Positions 1-6,432 are shown, numbered from the stretch's first letter. The stretch is 6,432 bases of DNA from JBBARC01 sp040400005 (GCA_040400005.1 JBBARC010000078.1:1-6432), one strand, 5' to 3'. The notes: a model not told the origin generated them from the letters alone. Translations and numbers: made by a program.

Positions 1-1
1 G

Positions 2-32
2 CTGATCGCTCGGCTGCAGGCCGCTTGATCAG
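2..32. other. Imperfect inverted repeat at the left edge
   Basis: The arms CTGATC (2-7) and GATCAG (27-32) are exact reverse complements. Inside them, CGGC (11-14) pairs with GCCG (20-23) around a five-base loop, with a 3x3 internal mismatch between the two stems. Transcripts in either direction could fold into this hairpin. It lies beyond the hairpin repeat that follows ntrX, so it could belong to that intergenic region or to the next gene outside the window. No T-run follows it. Function unknown. Confidence 0.3.
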
Positions 33-42
33 ACCGGAGAGA

Positions 43-89
43 CCTGGGCAGTTACTTTTTGTTTCTTTTTTTCTTCAGAAAAAAGAAAA
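43..89 (-). repeat. Dispersed hairpin repeat, copy 1 (downstream of ntrX)
   Basis: Read on the minus strand, this stretch has a T-rich arm, the core CTGAAG, an A-rich arm, then AAAAAGTAACTGCCCAGG. The copy behind the receptor gene (6380-6411) has the same order: T-rich arm, CTGAAG, A-rich arm, then AAAAAGGTAACTCCCAAG. The two share an exact 16-base core (TTTTTCTGAAGAAAAA) and a GTAACT-CCCA tail; copy 1 has about ten extra bases between core and tail. Both lie just 3' of a gene and in the same orientation relative to it. Similar elements are familiar to me from acetic-acid-bacteria-like genomes, but that is from memory. Confidence 0.65.
62..88 (-). terminator. A/T-rich hairpin ending the ntrYX transcript
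   Basis: TTTCTTTTTT (62-71) and AAAAAAGAAA (79-88) form a perfect 10-bp stem around a seven-base loop, starting 28 bases past the ntrX stop codon. The stem is almost all A-U, and no U-run follows it on the minus strand, so it is not a textbook intrinsic terminator. Because it occurs 3' of both transcription units, a role in termination or 3'-end protection is likely. The next gene on the minus strand would lie outside the window. Confidence 0.45.
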
Positions 90-115
90 TTCTTACTTTC
101 TTGCATTCGCCCCCG

Positions 116-1513
116 TCAGCCGCCGCGTTCTTCGGATGAATTGACCCCCAACTGCTTTAGCTTGCGGTGCAGCGCGCTGCGTTCCATGCCGACAAACCCT
201 GCGGTGCGGCTGATGTTGCCGCCAAAGCGCAGCAATTGCGCTTGCAGATACTGGGTTTCGAACATATCGCGGGCTTCACGCAGGGGCAGGGCCATTACGT
301 CGGCGGCGGGGTCGAAGTTCAGCAAAGCCGGCGCACCCTGGCCGATTTCGGGGGGCAGCATTTCCGCGCGCACCGCTTCGCCCGGTTTGCCGGGCGCCAT
401 AATCAGCAGCCAATCCATCAAATTGCGTAACTGGCGCACATTGCCGGGCCAATCATAGGCTTGCAGCGCGGTGAGGGCATCGGCGGACAATTCACGCACC
501 GCCATGCCTGATGATTCGGCCGAGCGGAGAATAAAATGCCGCGCCAGATCGGGGATATCCTCGCGCCGTTCTTTTAGGCTGGGGATGCGCAACGGCACCA
601 CGGCGAGGCGGTAGAATAAATCTTCGCGAAACCGCCCGCCGGCAATTTCGGCCTGCAAATCGCGGTTGGTGGTGGCCAGCACCCGCACATCCACTTTTAC
701 GCGCGACGACCCGCCGATGCGTTCAAAGGTTTGGTCCTGTAAGGCGCGAACAATTTTGCCCTGGGTTTCCATCGGCATGTCGGCCACTTCGTCCAGCAGC
801 AAAGTGCCGCCATGGGCGCGTTCCAAAACGCCGGCGCGCCGCGGCAGGGCGGCGGGATCGTTCCCGGCCTCGATGCCAAACAATTCTTCCTCAAAGCGCG
901 ACGGGTTGAGGGTTGCGCAATTCAGCATCACGAACGGCCCGTCGGCACGGCGCGATTTGCCATGCACCATCCGCGCCACCACTTCCTTGCCGCTGCCGGC
1001 GGGCCCGGTGATCATCACCCGCGATCCGGTCGGCGCCACCCGTTCTACCTGTCCGCGCACCTGATGCACCGCGGCACTACCGCCGGTGAGGCTAACCTCC
1101 TGCCCGGCGCGCAGCCGCAGCTCGGCGTTTTCGGCGGCAAGCTTGGCCGATTCCAGCGCACGCCGAATAACCAGCAACAGCCGGTCGGTCTGGAACGGTT
1201 TTTCGAGAAAATCATAGGCGCCCAGTTGAATGGCCTGCACCGCCATTTCAATGGTGCCGTGCCCGGATATCATCACCGATGGCACGGCGGGTTCTTCGCG
1301 GTGCAGGGCGCGTAAAATACCAAGCCCGTCCAGCTTCGATCCCTGCAGCCAGACATCCAAAATCACCAGCGACGGCCGGCGCGCACGAAACGCGGCGATC
1401 GCCTGATCGCTATCGGCGGCCAGCCGGGTTTCGTAGCCTTCGTCTTTTAACAATCCGTCGAGCAACAGCCGAATATCGGGCTCGTCGTCGACTATCAGAA
1501 TTTCATGCGCCAT
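116..1513 (-). CDS. ntrX: Nitrogen assimilation / redox response regulator NtrX
   Basis: This 465-residue cytoplasmic transcription regulator is the partner of the sensor kinase NtrY. Residues 1-125 are a CheY-like receiver with acidic pocket D9-D10, phosphoacceptor D53, S83 and K105. Residues 140-370 are an AAA+ domain with Walker A GPAGSGKE (170-177), Walker B LLLDEV (238-243), the arginine-finger segment FREDLFYRL (295-303) and sensor II WPGNVRQL (355-362). Residues about 425-457 are a Fis-type helix-turn-helix containing VGMERSALHRKL, diagnostic for NtrX. The sigma-54 contact loop GAFTGA is missing: GNDPAA stands at 217-222 at the same spacing. NtrX of alphaproteobacteria is known to lack GAFTGA and to act on genes of nitrogen metabolism, respiration and the cell envelope, probably without sigma-54 activation. 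The ATG lies inside the end of ntrY, so translation is probably coupled. Length and start fit the family. Confidence 0.95.
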   Translation of the reverse strand: MAHEILIVDDEPDIRLLLDGLLKDEGYETRLAADSDQAIAAFRARRPSLVILDVWLQGSKLDGLGILRALHREEPAVPSVMISGHGTIEMAVQAIQLGAYDFLEKPFQTDRLLLVIRRALESAKLAAENAELRLRAGQEVSLTGGSAAVHQVRGQVERVAPTGSRVMITGPAGSGKEVVARMVHGKSRRADGPFVMLNCATLNPSRFEEELFGIEAGNDPAALPRRAGVLERAHGGTLLLDEVADMPMETQGKIVRALQDQTFERIGGSSRVKVDVRVLATTNRDLQAEIAGGRFREDLFYRLAVVPLRIPSLKERREDIPDLARHFILRSAESSGMAVRELSADALTALQAYDWPGNVRQLRNLMDWLLIMAPGKPGEAVRAEMLPPEIGQGAPALLNFDPAADVMALPLREARDMFETQYLQAQLLRFGGNISRTAGFVGMERSALHRKLKQLGVNSSEERGG

Positions 1514-3743
1514 CGGTGCCCTTTACCGGCAAAATCAAGCTTGCAATTGCCCCCGCAAGGGCGTGTCCGTCGATATCGCGGCGGTCATCCAAGGTAATCG
1601 ACCCGCCGTGGTCTTCCATAATCTTTTTTACGATCGCCAGCCCCAACCCGGTGCCCTTCGGCTTGTGGGTGATATAAGGCTCGGTCAGACGTGCGCGATC
1701 TTCCTCTGGTAAACCGATTCCGTCATCACCTACCGTGATGTGCACGAAATCGCCGATGGTGCGAACACTCACCGTTATTTCGCCACCCGGCTGCCGTCCA
1801 GGTAGTGTTTGCGCCATGGCGACGCCATCAGCGGCATTTTGCAGCAAATTGGTCAGTGCTTGGCCCAACTGGCGCCGGTCGCACGGGGCCAGCGGCCCGC
1901 GTTCCGGGATGTCGGCGGTTACAAATTTTATGTCCGGGTGGGCATTCTTCTGCAGCACTAGCGCCTCGCGGGTGATGCGGCTGATATCTTCTTCGCGGAT
2001 CACCGGCACTGGCATGCGGGCAAAGGCGGAAAATTCATCCACCATGCGGCCGATATCGCCGACGTGGCGTACGATGGTATCGGCGCACTGAATAAAGGTT
2101 TCCGGGTCGGAGGTGATTTCGCGGGCAAAGCGCCGCTTTAACCGCTCGGCCGATAGCTGAATCGGGGTCAGCGGATTTTTAATCTCGTGCGCAATGCGGC
2201 GCGCCACATCGCCCCAGGCGGCTTTGCGCTGGGCCGCTTCCAGGGCGGTGATATCGTCGAACGTCACCACAAACCCATCCGCCCGGCCGGCTTTTAGCTC
2301 CGGCGCAATGCGCACCAGCAGGGTGCGGCGGGCGCGGACCGGGCCGGTTTCTATCTGCGCCGATAGCTGGCGCGCCGGGTTGGCGATTAAGCTCGCCAGC
2401 AGCGGCGCCATTTCCGCCACCACCTCGGGCAGTTTTTGCCCGCTGGCCGCCAGCAAATCTAAACCCAGCAATTCCGATGCCGCCCGGTTGGGCAGTTCGA
2501 TACGCCCGTCGCGATCCAGCCCGATCACGCCGGCCGACACGCCGGAAAGCACGGTTTCGGTAAACCGCCTTCGTTCATCGATTTGCGCGTAGGCGTCCAT
2601 CAATTCATGGCGTTGGGCCGCCAACTGCCCGGTCATGCGGTTAAACGCGCGCGATAGCGAGCTTAACTCATCGCCGCCGGGATCTTCCGGCACGCGCACG
2701 GTTAAATCGCCGGCGCGCACCCGTTCGGCCGCCTGCATCAGCGCACCCACCGGGCGGGCGATTTGCGTTGCGATCACCAGGCCAATCAGCACGGCGGCGG
2801 CCAGCACCAGCAAGGCAACCAGGGCAAAAATCAGCGCGAACGTCACCTGCAGGCCCGATCGGTTCTGGTCCACCCGCTGGTATTCTTCTACCGCCGCCTC
2901 GGTATGGCGCATGTGGTCTAAAATATGGGGGTCAACGGCACGCTCGATCACCAGCATCAGCGGCGGGGTGGAGTTTAGTTCGGCCAAGGCGCGCACTTCG
3001 GTCTCACCATTATTGCCCAGCACTGGCACTTCACCGGTGCGCGCGGCCTCCACCGCGGCTGGTGGCAATTGCCCGGGGCCAATGCCCGCCATCATGCCGG
3101 CGCTAGCCACCACATCGCCGGTGATCGGTTCAAAAATCACCGCCTGATCAAGCCCGCGCAGCGTGGTTTGGTTGACCAGCACCTGGGCAAACGCATCGGG
3201 GTTGGTCGCCAGCATTCTACCCGCATGTTCCAGATCGGATTTCATGCCCAGCGCATCGGCGCGGATATTATCGCGGTGTTCGGCCAAATAGCCTTGGCTG
3301 GCCTGCAAGCCTTCATCCAGGGCGGTGCGGATGCGGTCGTTAAACCAAACCTGCACGCCCAGCGAAAACCAGGCGGTGGCAAACCCGCCCACCGCAATGG
3401 TGGGGATCGCCGCCACCACACTAAACAGCAGCACCAGGCGAATATGCAGCCTAGACCCCGCCGACCCGCGCCGCCGCGCCACCCACACCCGGGTCAGCCT
3501 GCCGGCGAGCGACGCGCCCAGCATCAGCAGCACCGATAAATTGGACAACACCAGCGCGGTGACCAAATTCGGCCGCAGGCTGAGCGGTGCGCCTGATGAC
3601 ATCAGCACGAAACTGCCCACCCCCAGCCCTGCCGCCAGCGCCACCAGCGCCAGCGTTGCAATGCGGCCGAGCAAAAAATCGGCGATGCGCCGCACCCTGG
3701 TAGGGTGTGGGGCGGGCGCGGTTGGGGCTAGGTCAAAATCCAC
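1503..3743 (-). CDS. ntrY: Sensor histidine kinase NtrY
   Basis: This 746-residue inner-membrane kinase phosphorylates NtrX. Four membrane segments are visible, at about 27-49, 58-83, 101-127 and 299-326. A positively charged cytoplasmic loop (84-99) precedes the third, leaving a periplasmic sensing domain at about 128-298. A HAMP linker (about 325-380) and a PAS domain (about 391-500) follow. The catalytic core has the H-box RIAHEIKNPLTP with phosphorylated H519, the N-box NLLQNAADG (N636), the G1 box DDGIG (673-677) and the G2 box KGTGLGLA (696-703), so the kinase looks intact. NtrY is known to respond to nitrogen or redox state; the signal here cannot be read. The start is GTG at 3743: an in-frame stop (3777-3779) with no ATG in between excludes extension, and the next Met (M48) falls at the end of the first membrane segment. 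No clear Shine-Dalgarno is seen. ntrB/ntrC, often upstream in relatives, are absent here; a divergent receptor gene takes that place. Confidence 0.95.
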   Translation of the reverse strand: MDFDLAPTAPAPHPTRVRRIADFLLGRIATLALVALAAGLGVGSFVLMSSGAPLSLRPNLVTALVLSNLSVLLMLGASLAGRLTRVWVARRRGSAGSRLHIRLVLLFSVVAAIPTIAVGGFATAWFSLGVQVWFNDRIRTALDEGLQASQGYLAEHRDNIRADALGMKSDLEHAGRMLATNPDAFAQVLVNQTTLRGLDQAVIFEPITGDVVASAGMMAGIGPGQLPPAAVEAARTGEVPVLGNNGETEVRALAELNSTPPLMLVIERAVDPHILDHMRHTEAAVEEYQRVDQNRSGLQVTFALIFALVALLVLAAAVLIGLVIATQIARPVGALMQAAERVRAGDLTVRVPEDPGGDELSSLSRAFNRMTGQLAAQRHELMDAYAQIDERRRFTETVLSGVSAGVIGLDRDGRIELPNRAASELLGLDLLAASGQKLPEVVAEMAPLLASLIANPARQLSAQIETGPVRARRTLLVRIAPELKAGRADGFVVTFDDITALEAAQRKAAWGDVARRIAHEIKNPLTPIQLSAERLKRRFAREITSDPETFIQCADTIVRHVGDIGRMVDEFSAFARMPVPVIREEDISRITREALVLQKNAHPDIKFVTADIPERGPLAPCDRRQLGQALTNLLQNAADGVAMAQTLPGRQPGGEITVSVRTIGDFVHITVGDDGIGLPEEDRARLTEPYITHKPKGTGLGLAIVKKIMEDHGGSITLDDRRDIDGHALAGAIASLILPVKGTDGA
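1519..1524 (-). promoter_or_regulatory. Ribosome binding site of ntrX inside ntrY
   Basis: On the minus strand AAAGGG stands five bases before the ntrX ATG (1513-1511). It lies within the last codons of ntrY. It is a fair Shine-Dalgarno sequence and supports the chosen ntrX start, with ribosomes finishing ntrY reinitiating on ntrX. Confidence 0.6.
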
Positions 3744-3803
3744 AGTGATGTTTTTAGCACGGCTCGTGCGTCCACGTCACACTCGCCCCTTAAACACGGC
3801 GGG

Positions 3804-3834
3804 CACCTATTGACAGGGGTTGTGTCAATAGTTG
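3804..3834. promoter_or_regulatory. Palindromic operator candidate between ntrY and the receptor gene
   Basis: CTATTGACA (3807-3815) and TGTCAATAG (3823-3831) are perfect 9-base inverted arms around GGGGTTG. Extended outward they become 12-base arms (3804-3815 and 3823-3834) with a single mismatch. This is by far the strongest dyad in the divergent intergenic region and suits a dimeric or tetrameric regulator. The right outer part reads CAATAGTTG (CAA-N3-TTG), and the left reads CACCTATTG, one base off the same pattern; their centres are 22 bp apart. CAA-N(2-5)-TTG-type motifs have been reported for NtrX in rhizobia and Brucella (recalled, not looked up). The palindrome overlaps the proposed -35 box of the receptor promoter and lies 61 bp upstream of the ntrY start. 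The regulator's identity is inference. Confidence 0.55.
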
Positions 3835-3860
3835 AAGGGTAATCGCGTAGCGGTTGTATT
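3832..3860 (+). promoter_or_regulatory. Possible sigma-70-type promoter of the receptor gene
   Basis: TTGAAG (3832-3837) and TGTATT (3855-3860) are separated by 17 bases; each matches four of six consensus positions. The region from 3854 to 3890 is conspicuously A/T-richer than its surroundings, as expected at a promoter. The -35 box overlaps the right edge of the palindrome, so a protein bound there would compete with RNA polymerase. The predicted leader is about 120 bases. An equally convincing promoter for ntrY on the other strand was not found. Confidence 0.35.
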
Positions 3861-3941
3861 TACGTATATCAAAGGTACAGAGATAAAGCTGTCGTGGGCG
3901 TGCCAGCGGCCGCCGCGCCGGGCTGAGGCTTACTAAAATAC

Positions 3942-3964
3942 GGCCGCCAGCACCATGCTGGGCC
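3942..3964 (+). promoter_or_regulatory. Leader hairpin just upstream of the receptor ribosome binding site
   Basis: CCAGCA (3947-3952) and TGCTGG (3956-3961) form a perfect 6-bp stem with a three-base loop. GGC (3942-3944) and GCC (3962-3964) extend it by three pairs, with a two-base bulge. It ends ten bases before the Shine-Dalgarno GGGGGA. The upstream in-frame ATG at 3955 begins in the loop of this hairpin and has no Shine-Dalgarno, which speaks against its use as the start. The hairpin may only insulate the ribosome binding site; a regulatory role is not shown. Confidence 0.35.
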
Positions 3965-3973
3965 AAAACTATC

Positions 3974-3979
3974 GGGGGA
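3974..3979 (+). promoter_or_regulatory. Ribosome binding site of the TonB-dependent receptor
   Basis: GGGGGA stands eight bases before the ATG at 3988. It is the only purine-rich Shine-Dalgarno candidate near the gene start and decides for the 3988 start over the in-frame ATG at 3955, which has none. Confidence 0.6.
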
Positions 3980-3987
3980 ATATCACT

Positions 3988-6369
3988 ATGCCGAACACAC
4001 GTTTCCAGCTTGCTTGCGGCGTTTGCCTGCCAGCCTTAGCGCTTGGTGTGGCCTTGCTGCCGGCGCCGGCGCGCGCCCAAACCCCTGCAGCGACCGATCC
4101 CGCCAACGTGGAACAGGTGGTGGTGACCGCCCGCCACCGTGCCGAGCGCGCGCAAACTGTGCCCATCGCCATTACCACGGTGGATAGCCGCGCGCTGCAG
4201 GCACGCGGCATCACCTCAGTCGGCCAGCTCCAAAAGATGGTGCCGTCGCTGCAAATCACCCAGTTCAACCCGCGCAACACCAGCTTTAACATTCGCGGCC
4301 TCGGCAATAACGCGGCGCTCGCCGTGGATGGCATCGAAAGCGGTGTCGGCGTGTACGTCGATGGCGTGTTTTACGCCCGCCCGGCGCAGGCAACCTTTGC
4401 CTTCCCCGATCTAGAAAACATCCAGGTGCTGCGCGGCCCGCAAGGCACGCTGTTTGGCAAGAACACCACCGCCGGTGCGATCGACGTGCACACCCAAAAA
4501 CCCAGCTTCACCCCAAGTGGCGAAGTTAATGCCAGCGTCGGCAACGATGGCTACTGGCAGATCAAAGGCACCGCCACCGGCCCGGTGACAGATAAAATTG
4601 CCTACCGCGTTTCGGGCCTGTGGGACGACAACAGCGGCACCATCTCCAACCCCAAAACCGGCGCCCGTTTCAACGCGCTGAACGATCGCGCCGTGCGCGC
4701 CCAGTTGCTGGCGGTGGTCAACGACGATCTCACCGTGCGCGTCATCGCCGATTACGGCCGCCAACGCCAATCAGCACCGGTGTCGCTGCCCTACCAGGTG
4801 ATCAGCACGCTCACCAATGGCCAGCCCTTCCCGAATGGGTTTCAAAGCCGCATCGATCGTATTGGCTATAAAGTGCCAACTTTCGATCCGCGTCAGCGTA
4901 ACACCGATGACAATTCGCCGCCGCATTACGTGATGGAAACCGGCGGGGTATCCGCCCAGGCCGATTACACCCTGCCGTTCGGCACGGTCACCTCGATCAG
5001 CTCGTGGCGCTACTGGAACTGGAACCCCTACAACGATCTCGATGCCACCGGCTTGGATGTGCTGAACGCGACCAGCCTGGAAGATTACCAGAAACAGGCA
5101 AGCCAAGAATTCCGCTTCACGTCCCCCAGCGGCCAGCGCCTAGAGTACACCGCCGGCCTCTACTATTTCTACGAAGACCTGCCCGGCACCACCCGCCTGG
5201 CCTTCGGCAAGGATGCCGGCAATTTCATCCTGGGCGATCGCTTTAAAGCACCGTTCTACGATCAGGTGCTCAATGGCCTAAATGGCTATGGCGTTTCGGA
5301 TATCATCACCAACAGCATGGCAAGCTACGGCCAGGCGACCTATCACGTTACCCCGGAATTCGATATCACCAGCGGCCTGCGCCTAACTTACGAAACTAAG
5401 GATGGCCGCTATGGCCAAACCCAGTTCGGTGGCGCGCCGGATTCAGAGATCGGCGCACCGGGGGCAGCGATTGCCCACATCATCCGCAATATCCTCGTTC
5501 GCCCGCAATATTTCCACGAACACACCTACGACACCGCCCTGTCGGGCATGATTAATGCGTCCTACAAAGTGTCGCCCGGCATGTTCGTTTACGCCAGCTA
5601 CTCGCGCGGCGACAAAGGCTCCGGCATCAATGCCCTCAGCCTGCCGATCGGCGTGCAGCACCTCGCCAAGCCAGAAACCGTCGATGCCTACGAGCTTGGC
5701 GCTAAAACGTCTTTCCTGAACAATCTGGTGGTGTTCAACGCCGATCTGTTCTGGTCGCAGGATCATAACTACCAGGGGGTCAACACCGCCCCGATCCCCG
5801 GCGCCGCCCTTTATGCAACCTACATCACCAACGTGCCGCAAGTGCGCACCCGCGGCCTGGAAATTGATGCCCACGCCATTCTCGCCCGCGGTTTAGGCGT
5901 ATACTTCGGTGGCGCCTTCACCGATGCGATCTACGCGCATTTCCCGCACGGCCCATGTGCCGCAGAAATTTGCGGCCCCAACGCTGGCATCCGCGACCTC
6001 AGCGGCGACCCGGTCGCCGGTATTTCACGCTGGACCATGACCACCGGCGGCGAATACAGCCACCGCCTGGCCGAAGTGGCCCAATACGAACTGGCAGGCT
6101 ACGCCGGCGCCGATTACAGCCTGCGCTCATCCTACAATGTGTCCCCCGCCAATTCAGCCTACGGCAAAATCGCTGGCTACGGGCTGCTGGACGTGCGCAT
6201 GGGCGTGCGCACCACCGATCGCCGCTATGATCTATCCCTGTGGGCACATAACGCCACCAACACGTATTATAACGTCGCCCGTGGCGCGACCTCGCCCATT
6301 AGCGGCCTAGTGATCGTGATCCCCGGCGATCCGGCCATGTATGGGCTGACCATGCGGGCTAAGTTTTAA
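3988..6369 (+). CDS. TonB-dependent outer-membrane receptor, substrate unknown
   Basis: This 793-residue outer-membrane beta-barrel imports a ligand such as a siderophore, cofactor or sugar using energy from TonB-ExbB-ExbD, none of which is in the window. From the chosen start there is a signal peptide with hydrophobic core about 12-25 and an ARA cleavage site (28-30), so the mature protein begins near Gln31. A TonB box follows (VEQVVVTAR, 41-49), then a plug domain at about 55-170 with NIRGLG (101-106), VDGVFYARP (124-132) and LRGPQGTLFGKNTTAGAI (148-165). The rest is the barrel, ending in the terminal Phe typical of proteins inserted by the BAM machinery. C657 and C662 (CAAEIC) probably form a disulfide in an external loop. 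Length is normal and the frame is intact. The start at 3988 has a Shine-Dalgarno and directly precedes the signal peptide; an in-frame ATG at 3955 would add 11 residues that do not fit one. The gene appears monocistronic and is divergent from ntrYX, with no transport partner next to it. The plug motifs are those of the large 'RGPQGTLFGKNTTAGAI' group found in sphingomonads, Caulobacter and relatives, which has no single substrate. Confidence 0.9.
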   Translation: MPNTRFQLACGVCLPALALGVALLPAPARAQTPAATDPANVEQVVVTARHRAERAQTVPIAITTVDSRALQARGITSVGQLQKMVPSLQITQFNPRNTSFNIRGLGNNAALAVDGIESGVGVYVDGVFYARPAQATFAFPDLENIQVLRGPQGTLFGKNTTAGAIDVHTQKPSFTPSGEVNASVGNDGYWQIKGTATGPVTDKIAYRVSGLWDDNSGTISNPKTGARFNALNDRAVRAQLLAVVNDDLTVRVIADYGRQRQSAPVSLPYQVISTLTNGQPFPNGFQSRIDRIGYKVPTFDPRQRNTDDNSPPHYVMETGGVSAQADYTLPFGTVTSISSWRYWNWNPYNDLDATGLDVLNATSLEDYQKQASQEFRFTSPSGQRLEYTAGLYYFYEDLPGTTRLAFGKDAGNFILGDRFKAPFYDQVLNGLNGYGVSDIITNSMASYGQATYHVTPEFDITSGLRLTYETKDGRYGQTQFGGAPDSEIGAPGAAIAHIIRNILVRPQYFHEHTYDTALSGMINASYKVSPGMFVYASYSRGDKGSGINALSLPIGVQHLAKPETVDAYELGAKTSFLNNLVVFNADLFWSQDHNYQGVNTAPIPGAALYATYITNVPQVRTRGLEIDAHAILARGLGVYFGGAFTDAIYAHFPHGPCAAEICGPNAGIRDLSGDPVAGISRWTMTTGGEYSHRLAEVAQYELAGYAGADYSLRSSYNVSPANSAYGKIAGYGLLDVRMGVRTTDRRYDLSLWAHNATNTYYNVARGATSPISGLVIVIPGDPAMYGLTMRAKF

Positions 6370-6379
6370 GGTTAAGGTC

Positions 6380-6411
6380 TTCTTTTTCTGAAGAAAAAGG
6401 TAACTCCCAAG
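6380..6411 (+). repeat. Dispersed hairpin repeat, copy 2 (downstream of the receptor gene)
   Basis: This is the second copy of the element at 43-89, here on the plus strand. It shares the 16-base core TTTTTCTGAAGAAAAA and a tail of GTAACT followed by CCCAAG (GCCCAGG in copy 1). It is the shorter form, lacking about ten A-rich bases between core and tail. Its position 11 bases after the receptor stop codon mirrors copy 1 behind ntrX. Confidence 0.65.
6382..6399 (+). terminator. A/T-rich hairpin ending the receptor transcript
   Basis: CTTTTTC (6382-6388) and GAAAAAG (6393-6399) form a perfect 7-bp stem with a TGAA loop, 12 bases past the receptor stop. The stem is weak and no U-run follows, so it is an atypical terminator. 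The matching hairpin behind ntrX supports a 3'-end role. Confidence 0.45.
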
Positions 6412-6432
6412 CCCCTAGGCGTTAAGGGTCTC

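Noticed and set aside
29..106. A 25-codon minus-strand ORF after ntrX, starting at ATG 106 and reading MQESKNFLFSEEKKKQK...
   Set aside because: It is the translation of the A/T-rich hairpin repeat. Its lysine-rich composition comes from the A-rich arm, and repeats of this kind commonly give spurious small ORFs.
812..1315. Long plus-strand ORFs opposite ntrX and ntrY (such as 812-1315 and 2635-3147) and minus-strand ORFs opposite the receptor
   Set aside because: They are shadows of GC-rich coding DNA. The opposite frames encode well-conserved proteins with all motifs in place, and these ORFs show no recognisable domain.
3802..3815. Possible sigma-54 promoter (GGCAC followed by TTGAC)
   Set aside because: The -12 element should be TTGC with GC ten bases after the GG of the -24 element. 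Here those positions read CA, and the bases belong to the palindrome.
3811..3827. Iron-responsive box of the TGA-N9-TCA type in the palindrome
   Set aside because: The spacing between TGA and TCA is 11, not 9, so the match to the iron-rhodo/RirA-type box fails. No Fur-like box was found either, so iron regulation of the receptor is not supported.
3955..3987. In-frame ATG at 3955 as the receptor start, adding 11 residues
   Set aside because: It has no Shine-Dalgarno, lies in the loop of a hairpin, and the added residues (MLGQNYRGNIT) do not fit the start of a signal peptide. The ATG at 3988 has a good Shine-Dalgarno and a normal signal peptide.

Overview
The window looks like chromosomal DNA from a moderately GC-rich alphaproteobacterium. 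The evidence is an NtrY/NtrX two-component pair of alphaproteobacterial type, including the 'VGMERSALHRKL' helix-turn-helix of NtrX, and a large TonB-dependent outer-membrane receptor of the kind expanded in this class. An A/T-rich hairpin repeat behind both transcription units resembles intergenic elements I remember from Acetobacteraceae-like genomes. The family assignment is therefore a guess; the class assignment is firm.

There are two divergent transcription units. On the minus strand, ntrY (3743 to 1503) is followed by ntrX (1513 to 116) with an 11-bp overlap, so they form a translationally coupled operon. On the plus strand, one gene for a TonB-dependent receptor runs from 3988 to 6369. 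The divergent intergenic region (3744-3987, 244 bp) holds a strong palindrome (3804-3834), a plausible sigma-70-type promoter for the receptor, and a leader hairpin just before its ribosome binding site. The short ends of the window (1-115 and 6370-6432) each contain a copy of the same hairpin repeat, in the same orientation relative to the gene it follows, so each probably ends or insulates a transcript. No tRNA, rRNA, CRISPR array, insertion sequence or transposase was seen.

NtrY is a membrane histidine kinase with a periplasmic sensing segment, HAMP, PAS and a complete catalytic core. NtrX is its response regulator and keeps the receiver, AAA+ and Fis-type domains, but the GAFTGA sigma-54 contact loop is replaced by GNDPAA. 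It is therefore unlikely to be a conventional sigma-54 activator. The receptor would import a ligand across the outer membrane using TonB energy; its substrate cannot be read from the sequence. The most interesting regulatory hypothesis is that the palindrome is two CAA-N3-TTG-like NtrX sites two helical turns apart. That would let NtrX control its own operon and the divergent receptor. No clearly new system is present; the window is mostly ordinary genes with a few regulatory details worth checking.
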